This document shows positions 53,516 through 62,915 of a DNA stretch of 64,000 nucleotides, piece after piece. The notes beneath the pieces are model-generated. The model saw nothing but the letters and a program-made list of their open reading frames with translations. It ran no database searches and had not been told where the DNA came from. Made by a program: the position numbers and the translations under genes. Within the stretch, counting starts at the first letter, position 1. Each line of letters starts with the position of its first letter. This stretch comes from Sphingomonas aerolata (GTDB lineage: Bacteria > Pseudomonadota > Alphaproteobacteria > Sphingomonadales > Sphingomonadaceae), in the NCBI RefSeq assembly GCF_003046295.1, contig NZ_PZZN01000002.1, positions 682,001 to 746,000 of the forward strand, written 5' to 3'.

Positions 53516-53845
53516 TCCGGGCTTCCCGCCGCTGCCGCGCCGGGGAAATCACGGGACCACGCTGACGTGCAGCGCGTCCGCATGCCAGGTGCGACTCGAC
53601 CTTGCTGTGGATCAATGTGCGCGCCGCGTCGTCCCGGCAGGGCACATGGTCCCGGATCAAGGGCAATGCAGCGCTTGATTCCCGGAAATCCCCAAATATC
53701 CCGTTGCGTCCCCGTTCCGCTGTGATAGACGGAGATTAACACAGGGGCACGTTCACCGTTCACCGTTCGCGATTGCGCGGCCGGGCCGCGGCGAAGGCTG
53801 CGGTTCGAGGCGGGAAGACGTGCGCGCCATTCGCGGGATATTGGC
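53516..53845 (+). other. 330-base gap before mraZ
   Basis: No gene is seen. The right part has the phased TCCC repeats described separately, a tandem GTTCACC repeat (53751-53764) and a CG-rich palindrome near GCGCGGCCGGGCCGCG. The promoter of the dcw cluster should lie here. Confidence 0.6.
53680..53712 (+). promoter_or_regulatory. Phased TCCC repeats, probable MraZ operator
   Basis: TCCC occurs at 53680, 53689, 53699 and 53709, that is four copies spaced 9, 10 and 10 bases, about one DNA turn. On the other strand they read GGGA. MraZ of E. coli binds TGGGN direct repeats spaced by five bases (10-base period) upstream of its own gene. A further TCCC at 53650 keeps the same phase. The site lies 134 bases upstream of the mraZ start. 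Confidence 0.6.
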
Positions 53846-54346
53846 GTGTCGGATCGAGGGCGATATCAAGGAGATGGCATCGGCCTTGTCGACGACAAGG
53901 GCCGGGTAGCCATCCCTTCCGCCCTTCGGACGATCTTGTCGGCAAATGCCCCCAAGGCGAACGGCAAGGACGGCGGAACCATCATCATCGGCGCACACCA
54001 GAAGAACCGCTGCCTGGTCGCCTATGATCCGGGTTATGTCGCGCTGCTCGCCGAAAAGCTCGACCGCCGCGAGGCCGAGAATACCCGTGAAGACGGCGAA
54101 TATGACTATAACATCAAGCGTCGCGCGGCGTCGGGCGAGGCCGTACCGTTCGATGGCTCGGGGCGCTTCATCATGCCCGCCTTCCCGCGCTTCTATGCCG
54201 GGATCAAGGGGCACGCATTCTTTTACGGCGTCCTCGACTATATCGAGATCTGGGACCCCGCCGCGCTGGTCGCGACCGACGACATGCCCCCCGTCGTCAA
54301 GGAAATGGCGCGCTTCTACATGGCCGAAAAGGGGATTTCGCTGTGA
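53846..54346 (+). CDS. mraZ: Transcriptional regulator MraZ
   Basis: A 166-residue AbrB-fold regulator. [24 protein letters not shown] is the first swapped-hairpin motif (DDKGRVAIP) and [17 protein letters not shown] the second. MraZ oligomers bind DNA repeats and repress the dcw cluster. GTG at 53846 starts the frame; rsmH follows with a GTGA overlap. Length is at the long end for the family because of an internal loop near residues 35-45. Confidence 0.92.
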   Translation: MSDRGRYQGDGIGLVDDKGRVAIPSALRTILSANAPKANGKDGGTIIIGAHQKNRCLVAYDPGYVALLAEKLDRREAENTREDGEYDYNIKRRAASGEAVPFDGSGRFIMPAFPRFYAGIKGHAFFYGVLDYIEIWDPAALVATDDMPPVVKEMARFYMAEKGISL

Positions 54347-55299
54347 GCGACACGATCCCCGCCGCCCCGCACATCCCGGTCCTGCTCGACGAGGTGATCG
54401 CCGCGCTGGCCCCCGCGCCCGGCGAGACGATCGTCGACGGGACGTTCGGCGCGGGCGGTTATACGCGGGCGCTGCTGTCGCGTGGCGCCTGCGTCATCGC
54501 GTTTGACCGCGACCCCGACGCGATTGCCGCCGGACAGGACTGGGCCGATGGCGAGGAGCGCCTGACGCTGGTTGCCGCCGACTTTTCCGCGATGGTCGCC
54601 GAACTCGAGGCACGCGACGCGTTGCCCGTCGACGGCATCACGCTCGACATCGGCGTCTCGTCGATGCAGCTCGACCAGGCCGAGCGCGGTTTCTCGTTCC
54701 AGTCGGACGGACCGCTCGACATGCGGATGGCGCAGGCGGGCATGACCGCCGCCGATTTCGTCAACGAGGCCGACGAGGACGAGATCGCCGACGTCCTCTA
54801 TCATTTTGGCGACGAGCCCAAGTCGCGTCGCGTCGCGCGGGCGATCGTTGCCGCACGACCAATGACGCGTACCGGCGAGCTCGCGCATGTCGTCCGTCGC
54901 GCGCTGGGGTACAAGGCGCACGACAAGAAGGACCCCGCGACGCGCGCGTTCCAGGCGATCCGGATCCATATCAACCGCGAACTCGGCGAGCTCGCCGATG
55001 GCCTGCTGGCGGCGGAGCGCGCGCTCAAGCCCGGCGGACGGCTCGCCATCGTGACCTTCCACAGCCTGGAGGATCGCATGGTGAAGCGGTTCCTGCGCAC
55101 GCGGTCGGGCAGTGCGCCTTCAGGTTCCCGTCATCTTCCACAGGCAAAAACCGTGGTAGAACCGAGTTTTACCGATGTCGGCCGCCCCGTGCGCGCCGGC
55201 GAGGACGAGCTGGCGCGCAATCCGCGCGCACGCTCTGCGACTTTACGAACGGCGCGGCGGACCTCCGCGCAACCTTGGACGGAAGAGGTGACGACATGA
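54343..55299 (+). CDS. rsmH: 16S rRNA m4C1402 methyltransferase RsmH
   Basis: A 318-residue SAM-dependent methyltransferase that modifies N4 of C1402 in 16S rRNA, formerly Mra[14 protein letters not shown], then [13 protein letters not shown] (SAM loop), [29 protein letters not shown] and [13 protein letters not shown] are diagnostic. GTG at 54343 overlaps mraZ, and its stop overlaps the ftsL start. Confidence 0.96.
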   Translation: MSDTIPAAPHIPVLLDEVIAALAPAPGETIVDGTFGAGGYTRALLSRGACVIAFDRDPDAIAAGQDWADGEERLTLVAADFSAMVAELEARDALPVDGITLDIGVSSMQLDQAERGFSFQSDGPLDMRMAQAGMTAADFVNEADEDEIADVLYHFGDEPKSRRVARAIVAARPMTRTGELAHVVRRALGYKAHDKKDPATRAFQAIRIHINRELGELADGLLAAERALKPGGRLAIVTFHSLEDRMVKRFLRTRSGSAPSGSRHLPQAKTVVEPSFTDVGRPVRAGEDELARNPRARSATLRTARRTSAQPWTEEVTT

Positions 55300-55928
55300 C
55301 GGCGGCGTATCGGTTGAAGGGTGTGGGCTGGTTCGGTGGCTGCGTTGCCGTCGTACTCGGCTTTTACCTCGTTTCGCTGCAGGTGGCCGCCGAGCGTAAG
55401 AAGCTTGAGACCGTCAACGGCCAGATCCGGTCGGCCGAGCGCGATATCCGCGCGCTCGAGACCGAGTTCGACACGCGCGCGAACCTCGCGCAGCTCGAGC
55501 GCTGGAACGGCGATACGCTGGCGCTGTCCGCGCCGACCGCCGGGCAGTTCGTCGCAAGCGAATCGGCCCTCGCCAGCCTCGACGTGAACCAGATCGGCGG
55601 GCCCGCGGGCGCCACCGTCCAGACCGCGCAGCTGCTCGTGCCGTCGCTGCCGGTTGCGGCCGCCGCCGCGGCACCGCAGGCGGTCGACGTCGCCGTGCAG
55701 GCCGTCGCTGCCGCAGCGCCGCTCAAGCCCGTCACCGTCCGCGCCACCGTCCAGACCGCCCGTGCCACCGACACGGCGATCGTCCGCGCGGCCGCCCCCG
55801 AGCGCCTCGCCGCGGTCGCCAAGGTCCGTCCGCAGGCAGTCGCGATGCTCGACCGCAAGCTGCTGTCCGACAACACGCTGGGTTCGATCCTGAGCGGCGC
55901 GCGGGCCGAGGCAGGGCGTCTGCGTTGA
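55296..55928 (+). CDS. ftsL: FtsL-like cell division protein with long C-terminal extension
   Basis: A 210-residue protein at the ftsL position between rsmH and ftsI. It has a single membrane helix (about residues 10-28), then a coiled coil ([35 protein letters not shown]) and the FtsL-typical [19 protein letters not shown]. Normal FtsL is around 100-120 residues; here about 100 further residues are Ala/Val/Pro-rich. ATG at 55296 overlaps the rsmH stop (ATGA). It would work with FtsB and FtsQ to switch on FtsWI. Confidence 0.75.
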   Translation: MTAAYRLKGVGWFGGCVAVVLGFYLVSLQVAAERKKLETVNGQIRSAERDIRALETEFDTRANLAQLERWNGDTLALSAPTAGQFVASESALASLDVNQIGGPAGATVQTAQLLVPSLPVAAAAAAPQAVDVAVQAVAAAAPLKPVTVRATVQTARATDTAIVRAAAPERLAAVAKVRPQAVAMLDRKLLSDNTLGSILSGARAEAGRLR

Positions 55929-57664
55929 CCACCCTCGTCGCCCGGCCGGTTTCCGAGCGGCGTACCGCAACGCAGCGCCACGCGCTGGTCGCGACCGCTC
56001 ATACGCGCCTGATGATGTTGATGTTCTTGTTCGGGGCTGCGGTGCTGGTCGTGATCGGCCGGCTCGGCGTGCTCGCGATCCAGTCGTCGCTGAGCGATCC
56101 CGGCGCCCGCGCCGCGGCGATCGCGGCGCGCGGCGATATCGTCGATCGCAACGGCGCGCCGCTGGCCAGGACGATCGACGCGTGGACGATCGCGGTGCAT
56201 CCCAAGAAGATGATCGGCGATCCGACCGAGATCGCCGCGCGGCTGGCGGCGCTGATGCCCGATCGCGGCAACCAGGCCTTTTTCTACGGTCTGCTGACCA
56301 AGGATGTGAATTTCAGCTACCTGCAACGCCGCGCGTCGCCCGCTCTGGTCGAGCAGGTCAACGCGATCGGCGAACCCGCGATCGTGTTCGCGCGCGAGAC
56401 GCAGCGCCTGTATCCGCAATCGACCATGGCGGCGCATGCGCTGGGGTTCCTGTCGACCGACGGCCACGGCATGTCAGGGATGGAGCGCGTCCTCGACGAG
56501 CGGCTGACCAACCCCGCGCTGAACGGCGCGCCGGTCGCGCTGTCGATCGACACGCGCGTCCAGGCGGCGATGGAAAGCGAGCTCGCGCGTGCGGTCGCGT
56601 CGTTCCAGGCCAAGAGCGCGGCGGGCATCGTCCTCGACGTCGACACCGGCGAAGTGATCGCGATGACGTCGATGCCGGTCTTCAACCCCAACCGGGTCGG
56701 CATGGCGGGCACCGAGCAGCTGCGCAACATGGGTACGCAGAGCGTGTACGAGCTGGGGTCGGTGTTCAAGCCGATCGCGATGGCGGCGGCGATCGATTCG
56801 GGCACCGTCACCTCGATGGCGCGGCGCTTCGACGCGACCGTCCCGCTGCGCGTTGGCGGCTACACGATCCACGACGATCCGGGCGATGAGGAGAAGCGCT
56901 GGCTGAACATCCCCGAGACGCTGATCTATTCGTCGAACATCGCGACCGCGCGGATCGCCGACCAGATCGGTGCGGCCGGGATGCAGAACATGTTCCGCAA
57001 GCTCGGCTTCGACACCAAGCCCGATATCGAACTGCGCGAGAAGGGCCGGCCGATCTGGCCGACCTTCTGGGCGCGCACGACCCTGATGACGTCGGCCTAT
57101 GGGCACGGTATCGCGGTAACGCCGCTGCACCTCGCCAACGCCTATGCGACACTGGTGAATGGCGGGATCTGGCGCCCGACGACGCTGCTGAAGATCGATC
57201 CGGCGCATATCCCCGCCGGGCGACGCGTGATCAGCACGACGACGAGCGCGCGGATGCGGCAGCTGCTCCGGCTGGTCGTGCAATATGGCACGGGCCGCAA
57301 GGGCGAGGCGCCCGGCTACCGCGTCGGTGGCAAGACCGGTACGGCCGAAATCGCGCAGGCGGGTGGCTATAACAAGCACACCAACGTCTCGACCTTCGCC
57401 GCCGCGTTTCCGATGGACGCGCCGCGCTACGTCGTTGTGGTGACGCTCGATTCCGCCAAGGGTAACAAGGAATCCTATGGCTTCACCACCGCGGCCTGGA
57501 CCGCGGCGCCGGTGGTATCGCGCGTGATCAGCCGGACCGGATCGATGCTCGGCGTCATTCCCGACGCGAACCGCGACATTGACGAAAGCGACTTGTTGCC
57601 GCTGTTGTGGCATGCGCCGGGCACGCCGGCCTTTGGCGCAAAGCCGACGTCCGGTGCGGAATGA
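55925..57664 (+). CDS. ftsI: Peptidoglycan D,D-transpeptidase FtsI (PBP3)
   Basis: A 579-residue bitopic transpeptidase that crosslinks septal peptidoglycan. It has a membrane helix near residues 30-50, a pedestal domain with SMAAHALGF-like blocks, and the three penicillin-binding motifs: SVFK (Ser279, Lys282), SSN (336-338) and KTG (470-472). TTG at 55925 overlaps the ftsL stop. It pairs with FtsW, whose gene begins at 62912. Sequence is complete. Confidence 0.96.
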   Translation: MTTLVARPVSERRTATQRHALVATAHTRLMMLMFLFGAAVLVVIGRLGVLAIQSSLSDPGARAAAIAARGDIVDRNGAPLARTIDAWTIAVHPKKMIGDPTEIAARLAALMPDRGNQAFFYGLLTKDVNFSYLQRRASPALVEQVNAIGEPAIVFARETQRLYPQSTMAAHALGFLSTDGHGMSGMERVLDERLTNPALNGAPVALSIDTRVQAAMESELARAVASFQAKSAAGIVLDVDTGEVIAMTSMPVFNPNRVGMAGTEQLRNMGTQSVYELGSVFKPIAMAAAIDSGTVTSMARRFDATVPLRVGGYTIHDDPGDEEKRWLNIPETLIYSSNIATARIADQIGAAGMQNMFRKLGFDTKPDIELREKGRPIWPTFWARTTLMTSAYGHGIAVTPLHLANAYATLVNGGIWRPTTLLKIDPAHIPAGRRVISTTTSARMRQLLRLVVQYGTGRKGEAPGYRVGGKTGTAEIAQAGGYNKHTNVSTFAAAFPMDAPRYVVVVTLDSAKGNKESYGFTTAAWTAAPVVSRVISRTGSMLGVIPDANRDIDESDLLPLLWHAPGTPAFGAKPTSGAE

Positions 57665-57688
57665 GGGGCGATACATGAGGATCGGTGC

Positions 57689-59155
57689 ATGAAACTGGCA
57701 ACGCTGATCGGTAAGGGCCCCGTCAGCGATGGCGGGGCATCAGTGCACGGATCTGCACCGCGCGACGCGTATGACGGCAATGTCACGGGCTTCGCGATCG
57801 ACCATCGCAAGGTCGCGCCGGGGACGATCTTCGGGGCGTTCGAGGGCGCGCGCGTCAATGGCGAGGATTATATCGCCGACGCGATCCGCGCAGGGGCGAT
57901 CGGCATCGTCGCGCGGCCGGGCCTCGCGGTCGAGGGGGCGGCGTACATCGCCGACGAGACCCCACGCGAACGGTTCGCGCAGCTCGCGGCGGCGTTCTTC
58001 GCTCCCTTTCCTGCGACAACGGTCGCGATCACGGGCACCAACGGCAAGACGAGCTGTGTCGAGATGACCCGCCAATTGTGGCGGATGGCCGGCCATCACG
58101 CCGCGTCGATCGGGACGCTGGGCGTTACGACCGCCGACGAGCGCGTCACCACGGGCCTCACGACGCCCGACGTCGTCACCTTCCTGTCGAACGTCGCCGG
58201 GCTTGAGCGCGAAGGCGTGACGCATCTCGCCTTCGAGGCGTCGAGCCACGGGCTGACCCAGTATCGGACCGAGGGACTGCCCGTATCGGCGGCCGCCTTC
58301 ACCAATCTCAGCCGCGACCATCTCGATTATCACGGCGACATGGCGGCCTATTTCACCGCCAAGATCCGGCTGTTTTCGGAAGTGCTGGGCCCCGATGGGG
58401 CGGCGGTGGTGTGGGCCGACGATCCGCAGGCGGCGCGCGTCGTCGACCTCGCGCGGGAGCGGGGGAATCGGCTCGTGACCGTTGGCACGCGCGGGGATAC
58501 GCTGCGGCTGGTCGATCGCGATCCGACATTGCTGGGGCAGGGGCTGACGATCGAGGCGGGGGGCCAGACCTACCGCGTGACGCTGCCGCTGATCGGCGGA
58601 TATCAGGCAGCCAATGCGCTGATGTCGGCGGGGCTGGTGATCGCGACCGGGGGCGATATCGCAACGACCATCGCCAATCTGGCGCGGTTGCAGCCCGTAC
58701 GCGGGCGGCTCGAGCGTGCGGTCATCGCGCGCTCGGGTGCGCCGGTCTATGTCGATTATGCGCATACCCCCGACGCGCTGGAGGCGGCGATCGCTGCGCT
58801 CAAGCCGCACGCGGGCGGCCGGCTGATCGTCGTGTTCGGCGCGGGCGGCGACCGCGATACCGGCAAGCGCGAGACGATGGGGCAGGTCGCGATGCATTAC
58901 GCCGACCGCGTGATCGTCACCGACGATAATCCACGTACCGAGGATCCCGCCGCGATCCGCCGCGACGTGCTGAAGGGCGCGCCCGGCGCGATCGAGATCG
59001 GCGACCGGCGCGCGGCGATCCAGGCGGCGATCGACGAAGCGGGCAGCGACGACATCGTGCTGATCGCGGGCAAGGGGCATGAACAGGGCCAGATCGTCGG
59101 CGACATGGTGCTGCCGTTCGACGATGTCGGCGTCGCGCGCGAGTGTGCGGTATGA
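57689..59155 (+). CDS. murE: UDP-MurNAc-tripeptide synthetase (MurE)
   Basis: A 488-residue Mur ligase adding the third residue to UDP-MurNAc-L-Ala-D-Glu. The P-loop is GTNGKTS, followed by EASSHGLTQYR, the carbamylated Lys region, and DNPRTEDP, the motif tied to meso-diaminopimelate specificity. FGAGGDRDTGKRETMGQVA and AGKGHEQGQ are conserved. ATG at 57689 follows GAGG. It overlaps murF by ATGA. Confidence 0.96.
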   Translation: MKLATLIGKGPVSDGGASVHGSAPRDAYDGNVTGFAIDHRKVAPGTIFGAFEGARVNGEDYIADAIRAGAIGIVARPGLAVEGAAYIADETPRERFAQLAAAFFAPFPATTVAITGTNGKTSCVEMTRQLWRMAGHHAASIGTLGVTTADERVTTGLTTPDVVTFLSNVAGLEREGVTHLAFEASSHGLTQYRTEGLPVSAAAFTNLSRDHLDYHGDMAAYFTAKIRLFSEVLGPDGAAVVWADDPQAARVVDLARERGNRLVTVGTRGDTLRLVDRDPTLLGQGLTIEAGGQTYRVTLPLIGGYQAANALMSAGLVIATGGDIATTIANLARLQPVRGRLERAVIARSGAPVYVDYAHTPDALEAAIAALKPHAGGRLIVVFGAGGDRDTGKRETMGQVAMHYADRVIVTDDNPRTEDPAAIRRDVLKGAPGAIEIGDRRAAIQAAIDEAGSDDIVLIAGKGHEQGQIVGDMVLPFDDVGVARECAV

Positions 59156-60534
59156 ACGATGCGGTGCCCCTGTGGACGTCCGCCGAGATCGCCGCCGCGA
59201 CCGGCGGGGTGGCATCGGCCGAGTTTGCCGTGACGGGCGTGGCATTCGATTCGCGCGAGGTCGGTCCGGGCGACCTGTTCGTCGCGATGAAGGGCGAGGC
59301 GAGCGACGGCCATCTGTATCTCGACCAGGCGTTTGCGCAGGGTGCGGCCGGGGCGATCGTCTCCGAGCCCTGCGCGCATCCGCATGTGCTGGTCGCCGAC
59401 AGCTTCACGGCCTTGCAGATGCTCGGGCGCGCGAGCCGGGCGCGCAGCGGCGCGACGATCATCGGCGTTACCGGATCGGTCGGCAAGACGAGCGCGAAGG
59501 AGGCACTGTTCGCGGCGCTCGATCGCGGCGCACCGGGGGCGGTGCATCGTTCGGTCAAGAGCTACAACAACCATACCGGCGTCCCGCTGAGCCTCGCGCG
59601 GATGCCGCGCGACGCGCGCTTCGGCGTCTTCGAGATGGGGATGAACCACGCGGGTGAACTGGCCGCGCTGACGCAGATCGTCCGTCCGCATATCGCCGTG
59701 GTGACCGCGATCGCGCCGGCGCATACCGAATTCTTCCGCGACGAAAGCGCGATCGCCGATGCCAAGGGCGAGATCTTCGCCGGGCTCGAGCCGGACGGCA
59801 TCGCGATCATCCCCTTCGACAGCCCGCATCGCGACCGGCTGACCGCGGCGGCGGCGCCGCATGCGTCGCGGATCGTGACCTTCGGTATCGCGAAGGGTGC
59901 CGATGTCCGCGCGATCGAGACGGTCCGGCTGGCGACCGGCGCGACGTTCGTCACGGTCCAGCAGGACGGCCGTGAGCTGAGCTTCACGATGGCGCAGCCG
60001 GGGATGCACTGGGTTTCGAACGCGCTGGCGGTGATCGCGTGCGTCGAGGCGGCGGGCGCGGATCTCGGGCTGGCGGGACTGGCGCTCGCCGAACTCGGCG
60101 GGCTGCAGGGACGCGGTGCGCGGTTCATGACGACGCTCGCGGACGGGCAGGCGCTCGTGATCGACGAAAGCTACAATGCGAACCCCGCCTCGATGCGTGC
60201 GACGCTCGCCGTGCTGGCCAAGGAGCCCGGGCGGCATGTCGCGCTGCTCGGCGAGATGCGCGAGCTGGGCGAGGCGTCGGCGGACTATCATGCCGGGCTT
60301 GCCGAGCCGATCCTCGCGGCAAACGTCGAAATGGCGCTGCTGGTCGGTGAAGCGATGGCGCCGCTCGCGCAAGCGCTTGAGGGGAAAGTCGAAACCGTCC
60401 ATGTGGGCGACGCTGCGGCCGCGCTGACGTCGCTACGGACGATCCTGGCGCCGGGCGATGCGGTTCTCATCAAGGGATCGAACGGTGTAGGGCTCGCGCG
60501 GGTCGTGACGAGCCTCGGGGGCGGGAAGACGTAA
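59152..60534 (+). CDS. murF: UDP-MurNAc-tripeptide--D-Ala-D-Ala ligase (MurF)
   Basis: A 460-residue Mur ligase completing the pentapeptide. FDSREVGPGDLFVAMKGE, GVTGSVGKTSAKEAL (ATP), SYNNHTGVPLSLARMP, GMNHAGELAALTQIVRPHIAVVTAI and DESYNANPASMRATLAVL are family blocks. The ATG at 59152 overlaps the murE stop. mraY starts directly after the stop codon, with no gap. Confidence 0.96.
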   Translation: MNDAVPLWTSAEIAAATGGVASAEFAVTGVAFDSREVGPGDLFVAMKGEASDGHLYLDQAFAQGAAGAIVSEPCAHPHVLVADSFTALQMLGRASRARSGATIIGVTGSVGKTSAKEALFAALDRGAPGAVHRSVKSYNNHTGVPLSLARMPRDARFGVFEMGMNHAGELAALTQIVRPHIAVVTAIAPAHTEFFRDESAIADAKGEIFAGLEPDGIAIIPFDSPHRDRLTAAAAPHASRIVTFGIAKGADVRAIETVRLATGATFVTVQQDGRELSFTMAQPGMHWVSNALAVIACVEAAGADLGLAGLALAELGGLQGRGARFMTTLADGQALVIDESYNANPASMRATLAVLAKEPGRHVALLGEMRELGEASADYHAGLAEPILAANVEMALLVGEAMAPLAQALEGKVETVHVGDAAAALTSLRTILAPGDAVLIKGSNGVGLARVVTSLGGGKT

Positions 60535-61605
60535 ATGCTGTACTGGATCGCCGCACATCTGGGTTTCCCGGGGATATTGAACCTGCTCCGCTACCAGTCG
60601 ACGCGGACGGGCGGGGCGGTCGCGACTGCGCTGATCATCGGCCTGATCATCGGGCCACGCTTCATCGGCTGGCTGCGCGTGCGTCAGGGCAAGGGCCAGC
60701 CGATCCGCGCCGACGGCCCGCAGACGCATCTCGCCAAGCGCGGCACGCCGACGATGGGCGGGCTGATGATCCTCACCAGCATGACGCTGGCGATCCTGCT
60801 CTGGATGGACCTGAGCAATCCCTATGTCTGGTCGTGCCTGTTCGTGACGCTGGGGTTCGGCACGATCGGGTTCATGGATGATTACGACAAGGTGCGGAAG
60901 GCGAGCACCGCGGGCATTTCGGGTCGCACGCGGCTGTTGCTCGAATTCGCGATCGCCGGGATCGCCGCAACGATCATCATGTCGCAGAACGGGCCGCATC
61001 TGTACCTGCCGTTCACGTCGCGCATGTATATCGATCTCGGCTGGTTCTTCCCCGTCTTCGCCGCCTTCACGATCGTGTCGTTCGGCAATGCCGTGAACCT
61101 GACCGACGGGCTCGACGGACTGGCGACGATGCCGGTGATCATCGCGAGCGTGGCGTTCATGGTCATCGTCTATCTCGCGGGCAATGTGAAGTTCGCCGAC
61201 TATCTCGGCATCCCGCACGTTCCCGGCGCGGGCGAGCTGGCCATTTTCTGCGGTGCGGTCGTCGGGGGCGGTCTGGCGTTCCTGTGGTTCAATGCGCCGC
61301 CCGCCGCGGTGTTCATGGGTGACACCGGCAGCCTCGCGCTCGGTGGCGCGCTCGGCACCATCGCCGTCGTCGCGCATCACGAGATCGTGCTCGGGATCAT
61401 CGGCGGGCTGTTCGTCGCCGAGGCGATGAGCGTGATCATCCAGGTGTTCTTCTACAAGCGGACCGGCAAGCGGGTGTTCCGGATGGCGCCGATCCACCAT
61501 CATTTCGAACAGCTCGGCTGGAGCGAGCCGACCGTCGTGATCCGCTTCTGGATCATCGCGCTGGTCCTAGCGCTGGTCGGCCTGTCGACGTTGAAGCTGC
61601 GGTGA
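60535..61605 (+). CDS. mraY: Phospho-MurNAc-pentapeptide-transferase (MraY)
   Basis: A 356-residue integral membrane enzyme with about ten helices that makes lipid I from UDP-MurNAc-pentapeptide and undecaprenyl phosphate. [18 protein letters not shown] (Asp pair), [28 protein letters not shown] and [10 protein letters not shown] are the catalytic and family motifs. It starts right after murF and is followed by the overlapping murD. Confidence 0.97.
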   Translation: MLYWIAAHLGFPGILNLLRYQSTRTGGAVATALIIGLIIGPRFIGWLRVRQGKGQPIRADGPQTHLAKRGTPTMGGLMILTSMTLAILLWMDLSNPYVWSCLFVTLGFGTIGFMDDYDKVRKASTAGISGRTRLLLEFAIAGIAATIIMSQNGPHLYLPFTSRMYIDLGWFFPVFAAFTIVSFGNAVNLTDGLDGLATMPVIIASVAFMVIVYLAGNVKFADYLGIPHVPGAGELAIFCGAVVGGGLAFLWFNAPPAAVFMGDTGSLALGGALGTIAVVAHHEIVLGIIGGLFVAEAMSVIIQVFFYKRTGKRVFRMAPIHHHFEQLGWSEPTVVIRFWIIALVLALVGLSTLKLR

Positions 61606-62915
61606 TCGTCGCCAAGGCCTGGCGCGGAAAACGCTTTGCGGTGCTGGGGCTGGCGCGGTCGGGTGCGGCGACCGTCCAGGCGCTGGTGGCCGGCGGCGCG
61701 AGCGTGGTCGCGTGGGACTCCGACGAAACGAAGCGCGAGGCTCTCGCCGAGAGCATTCAAGACCTGTCGGTCACCCTTGATGACGTGGATCTCCAGTTTG
61801 ATCCGTTGGACGACCTAGCGGCGTTCGACGCGCTCGTCGTTTCGCCGGGGGTGCCGCTCAACACGCATCCGCTCGCCGCGGCCGCGCGTGCGGCGGGCGT
61901 TCCCGTCATCGGCGACATCGAACTCTTTGCGCAGGCCCGCGCCGACCTGCCGCGCCACAAGGTCGTCGGGATCACGGGCACGAACGGCAAGTCGACCACC
62001 ACCGCGCTCGTGCATCATATCCTGCGGACCGCAGGCGTGCCGACGCTGATGGGCGGCAATATCGGGCTGCCGATCCTCGGGCAGGATCCGCTGCCCGAGG
62101 GCGGCGTCTATGTGCTCGAGCTGTCGAGCTATCAGATCGACCTGACGCAGACGCTCGACTGCGACGTCGCGGTGCTGCTCAACATCACCCCCGACCATCT
62201 CGATCGTTACGACGGATTTGCCGGCTATGCGGCGTCGAAGGCGCGGCTGTTCGCAATGCAGACGGTGCCGCATCTCGCGGTCGTCGATCACGGCGCAGAG
62301 GCGGAGCATCGTCTTCTGGGTGATGCGCCCGCTGCCCTTCCGGTCGAGTTCATCGACCGTATCGACATCGGCGACCAGGCCGGCTGGTCGTCGCTGCAGG
62401 GGCCGCACAATGCGCTGAACGCGCGTGCCGCCGTGGGGGTCGCGCGCGCGCTGGGCGTGAGCGAGGTCGATATCGACCGCGGGCTGGTGAGCTTTACCGG
62501 CCTGCCGCACCGCATGCAGCAGATCGCCTCCTATGACGGCGTCGCCTATGTCGACGACAGCAAGGCGACCAATCCGGAGAGCGCGGCGCCCGCGCTGGCG
62601 GCATTCGAGCGGGTCCACTGGATCGTCGGCGGGCGCGCCAAGGGGGATGACCTCGATGCGTGCAGGCCCGGCTTCGGCCATGTCGTTCACGCCTATACGA
62701 TCGGCGAGGCCGGGCCGCGGTTCGCCGAGATCCTGGCCGGGTCGATGCCGGTCGATCATGTCGGCACGCTCGACGCGGCCGTCCGCAGCGCGGCGGCCAA
62801 TGCCCGGCCCGGCGACACGATCCTGTTGTCCCCGGCCTGTGCGAGCTTCGACCAGTTCGCCGATTACGAAGCGCGCGGCGCGGCCTTCCGCTCGGCGGTC
62901 GAGTCGCTGGCATGA
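61602..62915 (+). CDS. murD: UDP-MurNAc-L-alanine--D-glutamate ligase (MurD)
   Basis: A 437-residue Mur ligase. It has a Rossmann-like N-terminus [21 protein letters not shown], the P-loop [44 protein letters not shown] and [20 protein letters not shown] overlaps the mraY stop, and the ftsW ATG overlaps its own stop. It adds D-Glu to UDP-MurNAc-L-Ala in the cytoplasm. Confidence 0.96.
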   Translation: MIVAKAWRGKRFAVLGLARSGAATVQALVAGGASVVAWDSDETKREALAESIQDLSVTLDDVDLQFDPLDDLAAFDALVVSPGVPLNTHPLAAAARAAGVPVIGDIELFAQARADLPRHKVVGITGTNGKSTTTALVHHILRTAGVPTLMGGNIGLPILGQDPLPEGGVYVLELSSYQIDLTQTLDCDVAVLLNITPDHLDRYDGFAGYAASKARLFAMQTVPHLAVVDHGAEAEHRLLGDAPAALPVEFIDRIDIGDQAGWSSLQGPHNALNARAAVGVARALGVSEVDIDRGLVSFTGLPHRMQQIASYDGVAYVDDSKATNPESAAPALAAFERVHWIVGGRAKGDDLDACRPGFGHVVHAYTIGEAGPRFAEILAGSMPVDHVGTLDAAVRSAAANARPGDTILLSPACASFDQFADYEARGAAFRSAVESLA

